NCBI RefSeq assembly: GCF_009659625.1
Contig: NZ_VOIW01000001.1
Location: 1,116,001-1,180,000, forward strand
Origin: Pseudomonas haemolytica
GTDB lineage: Bacteria > Pseudomonadota > Gammaproteobacteria > Pseudomonadales > Pseudomonadaceae
Length of the DNA: 64,000 bases
Reading direction: 5' to 3'
Positions 18,042 to 26,209 of this stretch are shown piece by piece. The position numbers and the translations under genes were made by a program. Each line of letters opens with the position of its first letter. The stretch's first letter is position 1. A model generated the notes under the pieces. It saw only the letters and a list, made by a program, of their open reading frames with translations, was not told where the DNA came from and made no database searches.

Positions 18042-18833
18042 TCAAATACCCTTGAACACCCCCGGGCGCTTCTCAAGCATCGCCCGCACGCCCTCTTTGG
18101 CATCTTCACTGTTAAGCAACTTATCCACCATCGGCGGTAATGCGGCGGCTGCGACGGCTTCGCCTTCCATCCGCGCCTGGCGCGCCGACATCAACGTCGC
18201 CTGTACGCCGAGCGGCGCCTGGCGGGCAATTCGGTTTGCCAGTTCGATGGCGCGGGGCAGCAGGTCCTCGCTGGCCATCACTTCCTGCACCAGCCCCAGG
18301 CGCAAAGCTTCATGGGCGTCGAACTCATCGCCGGTGAGCAACCAGCGCATCGCATTGCCCCAGCCGGCAATCTGATGAAAGCGCAATGTCGCACCACCAA
18401 ACGGAAAAATCCCACGCTGCACTTCCATTTGCGCAAAGCGCGTATTGCTGGCGCAGAGGTTGATATCCGCCGCCAACATCAACTCGATACCAATTGTCAG
18501 GCAATAGCCCTGGGCCGCGACGATCACCGGTTTGCTCACCCTGGGGCCGGCGAATACGCCCCAGGGATCGCATCCTCCCAGCGGCGGCTGCCAGCCGCCC
18601 GCCATCACCGCGCTGACATTGGCCAGGTCCAGTCCGGCGGTAAAGTGTTCGCCGTGGGCAAACACCACGGCCACCCGCGCGTCATCGTTGCGATCAAATT
18701 CGCCATAGGCCAGGCTCAGCTCGTTGAGCAAATCCAGGTCAAAGGCGTTGCGTTTGGCCACGCGGTCCAGGCCCAGCAACAGAACATGGCCCTCAAGTGC
18801 ACGGCTGACACGGCTGCTGCTGGGTTGATTCAT
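18042..18833 (-). CDS. Enoyl-CoA hydratase/isomerase (crotonase) family protein
   Basis: Protein of 263 residues with the crotonase fold. The first oxyanion loop reads HFTAGLDLANV and the second GYCLTIGIELMLAADI. The acidic pair of classical hydratases is not clear: the second position lies in QRGIFPFGGATLR, where isomerase-like or hydrolase-like members also fall. The exact reaction is therefore open. The start MNQPSSSRVS was chosen over an upstream in-frame codon without homology. Confidence 0.85.
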   Translation of the reverse strand: MNQPSSSRVSRALEGHVLLLGLDRVAKRNAFDLDLLNELSLAYGEFDRNDDARVAVVFAHGEHFTAGLDLANVSAVMAGGWQPPLGGCDPWGVFAGPRVSKPVIVAAQGYCLTIGIELMLAADINLCASNTRFAQMEVQRGIFPFGGATLRFHQIAGWGNAMRWLLTGDEFDAHEALRLGLVQEVMASEDLLPRAIELANRIARQAPLGVQATLMSARQARMEGEAVAAAALPPMVDKLLNSEDAKEGVRAMLEKRPGVFKGI

Positions 18834-19255
18834 CGGGTGTGCCCTCGGGCGCGGGTAAAGTTTTAGACCAAAGGGTCTGTGTGGGTGGGTGAACCGTTTA
18901 AGCGTCATGACCAGCAGGGCCGGGCCTTTGAAAAATAGACCTTGGCGTGGATATCTGCAAAGACCGTGACGCAGCGCGGTTTATCAGTGCGTTGCGATAA
19001 AAAAAGCTCCCTTTTTCAGGTATTTCCGGTATAGTGCGCGCCGGCCTTTAACCGGGCCGCGTTTAGGTAGCGCAATTCCCCGAAGTCAGCTTCGGCTGCA
19101 CGTCCGCACAGCGGACTCTCCCTTGACGAATCTTTTTCATTCATTCGTTTTCGCAAATCCCCGCCGACAAAGCAGCCAGGGCGACTCTTGAGTCTCAACA
19201 CGGCATGCGCAGCTTTGGAGCATGGGTCTTTGCGGATGCACTTAGAGGCAGACCC
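18834..19255 (+). promoter_or_regulatory. Long leader of deaD
   Basis: About 420 bases without a gene. A TATAGT box at 19030-19035 followed by GC-rich sequence could start a leader of roughly 215 nt before the helicase ATG. The leader contains several short stems, such as GAAGTCAGCTTC near 19081. Long structured leaders are known for cold-shock helicase mRNAs; here this is inference, and no good -35 box is seen. Confidence 0.35.
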
Positions 19256-20929
19256 ATGACCCAGGAAACCGGCGGCTTCGCCGCTTTTAATCTTAACCCG
19301 AATATTCTTGCTGCCGTCATCGCGACTGGCTACGAAGAACCTTCGGCGATTCAGCAGCAATCGATCCCGATCATCATGGCCGGCCAGGACATGATTGGCC
19401 AGGCCCAAACCGGTACCGGTAAAACCGCCGCGTTCGCCCTGCCTATCCTGCACTGCATCGATCCTGCCAAGCGCGAGCCGCAAGCCCTGATCCTGGCGCC
19501 AACCCGTGAGTTGGCGCTGCAAGTAGCAACCGCTTTCGAAACCTACGCCAAGCAGATGCCGGGCGTTACCGTTGTGGCCGTTTACGGCGGCGCGCCTATG
19601 GGCCCACAACTGAAAGCCATCCGTAATGGCGCACAGATCGTCGTTGCCACCCCAGGCCGTCTGTGCGACCACCTGCGTCGTGACGAGAAAGTCCTGTCGA
19701 CCGTGAACCACCTGGTTCTGGACGAAGCTGACGAAATGTTGAAGCTGGGCTTCATGGATGACCTGGAAGTCATCTTCAAGGCGCTGCCTGCGACCCGTCA
19801 GACCGTATTGTTCTCGGCCACACTGCCGCAGTCCATCCGTGCCATTGCCGAACGCCACCTGCGCGATCCGCAACACGTGAAGATCCAGACCAAGACCCAG
19901 ACCGTTACCGCGATCGAACAGGCTCACCTGTTGGTTCATGCTGATCAGAAGACCTCGGCTGTATTGAGCCTGCTGGAAGTCGAAGACTTCGACGCCCTGA
20001 TCATGTTCGTACGCACCAAGCAAGCGACCCTGGACCTGGCCAGTGCCCTGGAAGCCAAAGGCTACAAAGCCGCTGCGCTGAACGGTGACATCGCCCAGAA
20101 CCAACGTGAGCGCGTGATCGACTCCCTCAAGGATGGCCGTCTGGACATCGTTGTAGCGACCGACGTTGCTGCTCGTGGCCTCGACGTTCCACGTATCACC
20201 CACGTGTTCAACGTTGACATGCCTTACGATCCAGAGTCCTACGTTCACCGTATCGGCCGTACCGGCCGTGCCGGTCGCGAAGGTCGTGCACTGCTGCTGG
20301 TGACTCCACGTGAGCGCCGCATGCTGCAAGTGATCGAGCGTGTAACCGGTCAGAAGGTTGCCGAAGTGCGTCTGCCGGATGCCCAGGCTGTTCTCGATGC
20401 CCGCATCAAGAAACTGACCAACAGCCTGTCGCCGCTGGTGGCTGACGCTGAATCGACCCACGGCGACCTGCTGGACCGCCTGACTGCCGATATCGGTTGC
20501 ACCCCGCGTGCCCTGGCTGCAGCGCTGCTGCGCAAAGCTACCAACGGTCAGGCCCTGACCCTGGCAGCCATCGAGAAAGAGCGCCCACTGGTGCCGAACA
20601 ACGCGCCACGCGGTGATCGTCCAGAGCGTACCGGCGACCGTCCAGACCGTGGTGATCGTGAGCGTCGTGCTCCGGTTCCATTGGCTGAAGGCCGTGCTCG
20701 TTGCCGTACCGCGCTGGGTGCGCGTGATGGTATCGCTGCCAAGAACCTGCTGGGCGCTATCCTCAACGAGGGTGGCCTGGCACGTGAAGCTATCGGTCGC
20801 ATCCAGGTGCGTGACAGCTTCTCCCTGGTAGAGCTGCCGGAAGATGGTCTGGAAAAACTGCTGGCCAAGCTCAAAGATACGCGCGTTGCCGGTAAGCAGC
20901 TCAAGCTGCGTCGCTACCGCGAAGATTGA
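19256..20929 (+). CDS. deaD: DEAD-box ATP-dependent RNA helicase DeaD/CsdA
   Basis: RNA helicase of 557 residues acting in ribosome assembly and mRNA decay, especially in the cold. The motifs appear in order: GYEEPSAIQQQSIP (Q motif), AQTGTGKT (I), PTRELALQ (Ia), TPGRL, DEAD (II, in VLDEADEMLKLGF), SAT (III), then ATDVAARGLD and HRIGRTGRAG in the second lobe. The C-terminus has an Arg/Asp-rich linker (RGDRPERTGDRPDRGDRE) and the DbpA/CsdA-type RNA-binding domain. The ATG at 19256 follows AGAGGCAGA. A strong terminator follows. Confidence 0.95.
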   Translation: MTQETGGFAAFNLNPNILAAVIATGYEEPSAIQQQSIPIIMAGQDMIGQAQTGTGKTAAFALPILHCIDPAKREPQALILAPTRELALQVATAFETYAKQMPGVTVVAVYGGAPMGPQLKAIRNGAQIVVATPGRLCDHLRRDEKVLSTVNHLVLDEADEMLKLGFMDDLEVIFKALPATRQTVLFSATLPQSIRAIAERHLRDPQHVKIQTKTQTVTAIEQAHLLVHADQKTSAVLSLLEVEDFDALIMFVRTKQATLDLASALEAKGYKAAALNGDIAQNQRERVIDSLKDGRLDIVVATDVAARGLDVPRITHVFNVDMPYDPESYVHRIGRTGRAGREGRALLLVTPRERRMLQVIERVTGQKVAEVRLPDAQAVLDARIKKLTNSLSPLVADAESTHGDLLDRLTADIGCTPRALAAALLRKATNGQALTLAAIEKERPLVPNNAPRGDRPERTGDRPDRGDRERRAPVPLAEGRARCRTALGARDGIAAKNLLGAILNEGGLAREAIGRIQVRDSFSLVELPEDGLEKLLAKLKDTRVAGKQLKLRRYRED

Positions 20930-20957
20930 TCTGCCCTTGGGTTGATTGATCGCACAT

Positions 20958-20989
20958 AAAAAATCCCCGACTGGTTCGGGGATTTTTTT
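20958..20989 (+). terminator. Terminator of deaD
   Basis: The stem ATCCCCGA/TCGGGGAT is followed by a run of T; an A-run on the left makes it usable in both directions. Confidence 0.85.
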
Positions 20990-21028
20990 GCCTGGAATTT
21001 CAGGGTTGGGATCTGTACTCGATCCAAT

Positions 21029-21045
21029 GTGGGAGGGGCTTGTGT
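21029..21045. repeat. Solitary half REP sequence
   Basis: The core TGTGGGAGGGGCTTGTG without its inverted partner touches the end of the dioxygenase gene. Confidence 0.5.
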
Positions 21046-21812
21046 CAGTCGAATCGATAGATGTCCATGCCCAATGCCCCCATGGTGAATCCTTGGTGCG
21101 CCAACCCGAATTCCCCACCTGCGCCTCGCGCAAAATACAGCGGCAGCAAATGCTCGTCGCTGGGGTGGCTGCGCACTGCATGGGGTGCTTGGTGGCGATA
21201 GTCATGTAAGGCCGATTCGTCGTTGGCAGCGAGTTTGTCGACCACCCAATCGCGAAACTCCCGAGCCCACGGTGTGATGGTCTCCGGCCCGGCGCGCCAG
21301 TCCAGCTCACCAAGGTTATGGGTGATGCTGCCGGAGCCGATCAGCAATACTCCTTGCTCGCGCAAGCTGGAAAGGGCATGCCCAACACGGGTTTGCAGGG
21401 CAGGGCCCATGCGGCTGGGCAAGGAGACTTGCACCACGGGAATGTCGGCCGCCGGGTACATCAGCGACAGGGGCACCCAGGTGCCATGGTCGAAGGGCCG
21501 TTGATCATCGATGTGTGCATTCAGGCCGTCAGCCTGTAATAAATCGACAATTTCATTCGCCAGCCCTGGATCACCAGGCGCAGGGTATTGCACGGCAAAC
21601 AGCTCGCGAGGGAAGCCACCAAAGTCGTGCCAGGTTTCGGGAGCGGCGCTGCCGCTGACCAACAGTTCGTGGCTTTCCCAATGCGCCGATACGACTACGA
21701 TCGCCTTTGGCCGAGGCAGCTCTGCGGCCAGGCGCAGCAATGCGGGCCCGCTGGCACCCGGCTGCAACGCCAGCATGGGCGAACCGTGGGAGATAAACAG
21801 GCTGGGGAGCAT
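21045..21812 (-). CDS. Extradiol dioxygenase of the DODA/YgiD family
   Basis: Protein of 255 residues of the LigB-like family, whose members open catechol rings such as L-DOPA. Seen are the N-terminal metal-ligand segment PSLFISHGSPML, AIVVVSAHWES, the motif FDHGTWVPLSLMYP and HPSDEHLLPLYFARGA. The natural substrate in pseudomonads is unknown. The start at 21812 was chosen by homology; an in-frame codon eight residues upstream is less likely. It is divergent from tpm. Confidence 0.88.
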   Translation of the reverse strand: MLPSLFISHGSPMLALQPGASGPALLRLAAELPRPKAIVVVSAHWESHELLVSGSAAPETWHDFGGFPRELFAVQYPAPGDPGLANEIVDLLQADGLNAHIDDQRPFDHGTWVPLSLMYPAADIPVVQVSLPSRMGPALQTRVGHALSSLREQGVLLIGSGSITHNLGELDWRAGPETITPWAREFRDWVVDKLAANDESALHDYRHQAPHAVRSHPSDEHLLPLYFARGAGGEFGLAHQGFTMGALGMDIYRFD

Positions 21813-21914
21813 CGGAGGGGTCCTGAGGGTTAACATGGGCCCATCTTCAATCAGATCATCGATCTAAATCTAATATAAGTTTTAGCGCCTTTTAATCGAA
21901 TTTTCAGGTGATTT

Positions 21915-22571
21915 ATGCAGCCTAAATTTTGGCAGGAACGCTGGGAAAGCAACCAGATCGGTTTCCATCAGCCCCAGGTCAACCCTTATCTACAACGGCA
22001 GTGGCCAACACTGGCGTTGGCCAAGGGCGCGAAGGTCCTGGTGCCCTTGTGTGGCAAAAGCCTGGATTTGATATGGCTGGCGAGCCGCGGGCATCATGTG
22101 ATGGGCGTGGAGCTGTCTGAGCAGGCCGTGGAGGCTTTCTTCAGCGAGCAGGGGCTTGCGCCGCAGATCAATCAAAGAGGCGCGTTCAAGGTGTATCAGG
22201 CGGGCCTGATCGAAGTCTGGTGCGGTGATTTCTTCGACCTCGATGCTGACGCCCTGGCCGAATGCCAGGCGCTGTATGACCGTGCGGCGTTGATCGCCTT
22301 GCCGCCGCTGATGCGGGTGCAATACATAGAGCATCTTAATGCCTTGCTGGCTCCAGGCTGCCTGGGGCTGCTGATCACTTTGGACTACGACCAAGCGCAG
22401 AAGGCCGGCCCGCCATTTGCCGTTACGGATGAGGAAGTGCGGTTGCTGCTGGGGCTGTATTGGGCTTTGGAGCGGCTCGAGGAGCAGGACATTCTCGCCG
22501 AGAGTTGGAAGTTTGTGCAGGACGGCGTTACCCGTCTTGAAGAGCGCGTTTACCGGCTGGCCAAGGCGTAG
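21915..22571 (+). CDS. tpm: Thiopurine S-methyltransferase
   Basis: S-adenosylmethionine-dependent methyltransferase of 218 residues. In pseudomonads it methylates tellurite, selenium compounds and thiopurines. Seen are [20 protein letters not shown] at the N-terminus, [16 protein letters not shown] as the cofactor site, [13 protein letters not shown] and [11 protein letters not shown]. The length is standard. The AT-rich gap upstream holds the divergent promoters of this gene and the dioxygenase gene. Confidence 0.93.
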   Translation: MQPKFWQERWESNQIGFHQPQVNPYLQRQWPTLALAKGAKVLVPLCGKSLDLIWLASRGHHVMGVELSEQAVEAFFSEQGLAPQINQRGAFKVYQAGLIEVWCGDFFDLDADALAECQALYDRAALIALPPLMRVQYIEHLNALLAPGCLGLLITLDYDQAQKAGPPFAVTDEEVRLLLGLYWALERLEEQDILAESWKFVQDGVTRLEERVYRLAKA

Positions 22572-22584
22572 AGACACGGCCACG

Positions 22585-22612
22585 AAAAAGGGGCGATTCA
22601 ATCGCCCCTTTT
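22585..22612. terminator. Bidirectional terminator between tpm and htpX
   Basis: The stem AGGGGCGATT/AATCGCCCCT has A and T runs on the outer sides and lies between convergent genes. Confidence 0.8.
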
Positions 22613-22626
22613 GGTATTTCCGGTTA

Positions 22627-23514
22627 TCAGCCCCGGCGACGCAGTGCGTCGATCCGCTCTTCCAGTGGCGGGTGGCTCATGAACAGGCGAGCCATGCCCT
22701 GTTTGATACCACCGTTGATGCCAAAGGCGGTCAGGCTGTCCGGCATGTGCACCGGCAGGCCCTGCTCGGAGCGCAAGTGTTGCAGCGCCGCGATCATTGC
22801 CCCGGTGCCGGCCAGGCGGGCACCGGCTTCGTCTGCGCGGAACTCGCGTTTGCGCGAGAACCACATGGTGATTGCGCTGGCCAGGAAGCCCAGCACCACC
22901 TCAGCAAAGATGGTCGCCACGAAGTAGGCAATGCCACGGCCTTCTTCGTTCTTGAAGATCACCTTGTCGACAAAGTTGCCGATGATCCTCGCGAAGAACA
23001 TCACGAAGGTGTTCACCACGCCTTGCACCAGCGCCAGGGTGACCATGTCACCGTTGGCCACGTGGCCGATTTCATGGGCCAGTACCGCTTTCACTTCCTC
23101 ATATGAGAAGCGTTCGAGCATGCCCTGGCTGACGGCGACGAGCGCGTCGTTCTTGTTCCAACCGGTGGCAAAGGCGTTGGCTTCATAGGCCGGGAAGATC
23201 CCGACCTCGGGCATCTTGATACCCGCCTCGCGGGACAGTTGCTCGACGGTCTGCAGCAACCATTGCTCATGCCGGGTGCGTGGTTGGGTGATGATCTGGG
23301 TGCTGGTACTCATCTTCGCCATCCACTTGGAGATGAAGAGCGAAAACAGCGAGCCGGCAAAACCAAAGACCGCACAGAAAACCAGCAGCTGATTGAGGTT
23401 CAGGTCAACCCCGTTGGCCGCCATGAACCCGTTGAAGCCGAAAAGGCTCAGGGTGATGCTGGCAATCAGCACGACCGCCAGGTTAGTGGCCAAGAACAGC
23501 AGGATGCGCATCAT
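22627..23514 (-). CDS. htpX: Membrane zinc metalloprotease HtpX
   Basis: Inner-membrane protease for quality control of membrane proteins. The 295 residues show two N-terminal transmembrane helices (about 4-24 and 36-56), the zinc motif HEIGH in [15 protein letters not shown], two further hydrophobic segments, and [10 protein letters not shown] with the third zinc ligand. It is convergent with tpm. Promoter elements for envelope-stress control were not identified in the upstream gap. Confidence 0.95.
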   Translation of the reverse strand: MMRILLFLATNLAVVLIASITLSLFGFNGFMAANGVDLNLNQLLVFCAVFGFAGSLFSLFISKWMAKMSTSTQIITQPRTRHEQWLLQTVEQLSREAGIKMPEVGIFPAYEANAFATGWNKNDALVAVSQGMLERFSYEEVKAVLAHEIGHVANGDMVTLALVQGVVNTFVMFFARIIGNFVDKVIFKNEEGRGIAYFVATIFAEVVLGFLASAITMWFSRKREFRADEAGARLAGTGAMIAALQHLRSEQGLPVHMPDSLTAFGINGGIKQGMARLFMSHPPLEERIDALRRRG

Positions 23515-23818
23515 GGTTGTAGGGTTCTCCTCATGCTTAATATGTCGCGTACTGCGGGGTATATAAGGTGCGGGATGGGGTGATTCAACCGAGCGACTAT
23601 TTCAAACTGTGTCCTACAGCTTGAACGTAGGGCCTTGAAGGGATTTTCCGACCTGTATTGTCGGCCATGACCAGCGCGAGGCTGCCTTGACGCCCCTTGA
23701 TTATAGGGGGTACGCCACCGGCAGCAGGCAAGTGAAATACAACTGCAAGTAAGCGACAAAGAAGTGTTGCGAGATAATCACTGTACGACTCAGTGTGAGT
23801 CGTACAGCGTCAATGTCC

Positions 23819-25030
23819 CTACTGGCGATAGGATTTCAGGAAGTTGCCGATGCGACCAATTGCCATTTCCAGGTCATCCACTCGTGGCAAGGTTACTACG
23901 CGGAAGTGATCCGGCCATGGCCAGTTGAACGCGGTACCCTGCACCACCAGCAGTTTCTCCGACAGCAGCAGGTCGAGCACGAACTTCTCGTCGTTGAGGA
24001 TCGGGCAGACTTTCGGGTCGATCCGCGGGAACGCGTACAACGCGCCCATGGGCTTCACACAGCTCACGCCCGGAATCGCGTTGAGCAGCTCCCAGGTGCG
24101 GTTACGCTGCTCCAGCAGGCGACCTTGGGGCAAGACCAGGTCGTTGATGCTCTGGTAGCCGCCGAGGGCGGTCTGGATGGCATGCTGGCTCGGCACGTTG
24201 GCACACAGGCGCATGTTGGCCAGCATGTCGATGCCTTCGATGTAGCTCTGGGCGTTGTGCTTGGGACCGGAGATGGCGATCCAGCCGGAGCGGAAACCTG
24301 CGACGCGGTAGGACTTGGACAGGCCGTTGAAGGTCAGGCACAGCAGGTCCGGGGCCAGGGAGGCGGTGCATATATGTACCGCGTCATCGTAGAGGATCTT
24401 GTCGTAGATCTCGTCGGAGAACACCACCAGGTTGTGCTGGCGCGCCAGCTCGAGCATGCCCAGCAGTACTTCCCGGGAGTACACGGCGCCAGTGGGGTTG
24501 TTCGGGTTGATGATCACCAGGGCCTTGGTGTTCGGAGTAATCTTGGCCTTGATGTCGGCCAGGTCCGGGAACCAGTCGGCGCCTTCGTCGCACAGGTAGT
24601 GCACCGGATGGCCGCCCGCCAGGGTCACGGCGGCGGTCCACAGCGGGTAGTCCGGTGCTGGCACCAGGACTTCATCGCCGTTGTTGAGCAGTGCCTGCAT
24701 CGACATTACGATCAGCTCGGACACGCCGTTGCCCAGGTAGATGTCCTCGATGCCGACACCTTCAACCTGCTTTTGCTGGTAGTACTGCATCACCGCCTTG
24801 CGCGCACTGAACAGGCCCTTGGAGTCGCTGTAGCCTTGGGCGGTCGGCAGGTTGCGGATCACATCCTGGAGGATTTCGTCCGGCGCTTCGAAACCAAACG
24901 GCGCCGGGTTGCCAATGTTCAGCTTGAGGATGCGATGGCCTTCCTCTTCCAGGCGTTTGGCGTGCTTGAGCACTGGGCCGCGAATGTCGTAGCAGACGTT
25001 GGCGAGCTTGTTCGATTTGCTGACCTGCAT
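23819..25030 (-). CDS. alaA: Glutamate-pyruvate aminotransferase AlaA
   Basis: Pyridoxal-phosphate enzyme that makes alanine from pyruvate. The 403 residues match AlaA: MQVSKSNKLANVCYDIRGPV, NIGNPAPFGFEAPDEI, NPNNPTGAVYS and the Schiff-base lysine in GLSKSYRVAGFRSGW. The open frame extends about 125 codons upstream, but homology and size fix the start at 25030. It is divergent from msrB, with about 200 bases between. Confidence 0.92.
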   Translation of the reverse strand: MQVSKSNKLANVCYDIRGPVLKHAKRLEEEGHRILKLNIGNPAPFGFEAPDEILQDVIRNLPTAQGYSDSKGLFSARKAVMQYYQQKQVEGVGIEDIYLGNGVSELIVMSMQALLNNGDEVLVPAPDYPLWTAAVTLAGGHPVHYLCDEGADWFPDLADIKAKITPNTKALVIINPNNPTGAVYSREVLLGMLELARQHNLVVFSDEIYDKILYDDAVHICTASLAPDLLCLTFNGLSKSYRVAGFRSGWIAISGPKHNAQSYIEGIDMLANMRLCANVPSQHAIQTALGGYQSINDLVLPQGRLLEQRNRTWELLNAIPGVSCVKPMGALYAFPRIDPKVCPILNDEKFVLDLLLSEKLLVVQGTAFNWPWPDHFRVVTLPRVDDLEMAIGRIGNFLKSYRQ

Positions 25031-25232
25031 GGCGATGTGATCCTGAAAATGAACGATCCAGACGGCGTAGGCACTACCGTAGGGTGAAAACTGCGTAGCC
25101 CGCACCCATAAATACGTTTGAATGCCGCTGGCGCGGGTGCCAGACTGGCGTTTTGAAGTGGCGCAATCATACGTGCCGCCTGATCCATGGAAAAGACACA
25201 GATCAGGGTTTTTCAGTTGCCGAGGTATACCT

Positions 25233-25625
25233 ATGGAAAAGTTGCAGAAAACCGTGGATGAATGGAAGGCGATGCTCGACCCGGAGCAGTACAACGTGTG
25301 CCGTCTCAAAGGCACCGAGCGACCGTTCAGCGGCAAGTACAACGCCACCAAGACCGATGGCGTGTACCACTGTATTTGCTGCAACGAGCCGCTGTTCGAT
25401 TCCAAGGCCAAGTTTGACTCTGGCTGCGGCTGGCCCAGCTTCTATGCGCCGATTGCCGACCACGCGATGGTCGAAATCCGCGACGTCAGCCACGGCATGA
25501 TCCGTACCGAAGTCACCTGCGCCAAGTGCGACGCGCACCTGGGGCACGTGTTCCCGGACGGTCCGCCGCCTACTGGGCTGCGATATTGCATCAACTCGGT
25601 GTGCCTGGACCTGGTGCCGCGCTAG
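25233..25625 (+). CDS. msrB: Peptide methionine-(R)-S-oxide reductase MsrB
   Basis: Repairs R-methionine sulfoxide in proteins. The 130 residues include two zinc CxxC pairs (CICC and CAKC), the substrate loop [10 protein letters not shown] and the catalytic cysteine in [11 protein letters not shown]. The ATG at 25233 was chosen by family length. A glutathione peroxidase gene follows 76 bases later and is probably co-transcribed. Confidence 0.95.
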   Translation: MEKLQKTVDEWKAMLDPEQYNVCRLKGTERPFSGKYNATKTDGVYHCICCNEPLFDSKAKFDSGCGWPSFYAPIADHAMVEIRDVSHGMIRTEVTCAKCDAHLGHVFPDGPPPTGLRYCINSVCLDLVPR

Positions 25626-25701
25626 GCATCAGGTTGTAAGCCGGTCCAAATGGGGGAGCACGCCTAGGGTTCCTCTTCTTCTGCTGACTTGAGGCATTGC
25701 C

Positions 25702-26187
25702 ATGAGCGACTCCCTGTTGAGCATTCCTTGCACCACCATCAAGGGTGAGCAAAAGACCTTGGCCGATTTCGCCGGCAAGGCCATTCTGGTGGTCAACACC
25801 GCCAGCAAATGCGGCTTCACCCCGCAGTACAAAGGGCTGGAGCAACTTTGGCAGCAATACAAGGATCAGGGCCTGGTAGTGCTCGGCTTTCCCTGCAATC
25901 AGTTCGGCAAGCAGGAGCCCGGTAACGAAGACGCGATATCCGAGTTCTGTGAGCTGAACTTCGGCGTCAGTTTCCCGCTGTTCAAGAAAATCGATGTCAA
26001 CGGCAGCGATGCCCACCCTTTGTTCGTTCAGTTGAAAAAACAGGCTCCGGGGCTGCTGGGTTCCAAGAACATCAAGTGGAACTTCACCAAGTTCCTCATC
26101 GGCCGTGACGGCAAGCTGATCAAGCGATTTGCGCCGACGACCAAGCCCCAGGCCTTGACCCAGGAGATCGAAGCCCTGCTCAAATGA
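25702..26187 (+). CDS. Glutathione/thioredoxin peroxidase
   Basis: Peroxidase of 161 residues of the bacterial BtuE/GPx type. The peroxidatic cysteine lies in [12 protein letters not shown], the resolving region in [13 protein letters not shown], and the conserved Trp/Asn in KWNFTKFLI. It probably uses thioredoxin rather than glutathione, as most bacterial members do. In P. aeruginosa a MarR regulator gene (ospR) lies between its homologue and the hybrid kinase gene, to my recollection; here only 22 bases separate this stop codon from the convergent kinase gene. Confidence 0.9.
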   Translation: MSDSLLSIPCTTIKGEQKTLADFAGKAILVVNTASKCGFTPQYKGLEQLWQQYKDQGLVVLGFPCNQFGKQEPGNEDAISEFCELNFGVSFPLFKKIDVNGSDAHPLFVQLKKQAPGLLGSKNIKWNFTKFLIGRDGKLIKRFAPTTKPQALTQEIEALLK

Positions 26188-26209
26188 CCGAATGTATTGC
26201 GGTGACGGA

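Noticed and set aside
19016..21313. 765-codon minus-strand open frame opposite deaD and the dioxygenase gene
   Set aside because: Low-complexity composition without homology. It mirrors the codon bias of deaD and runs through the deaD promoter and terminator.
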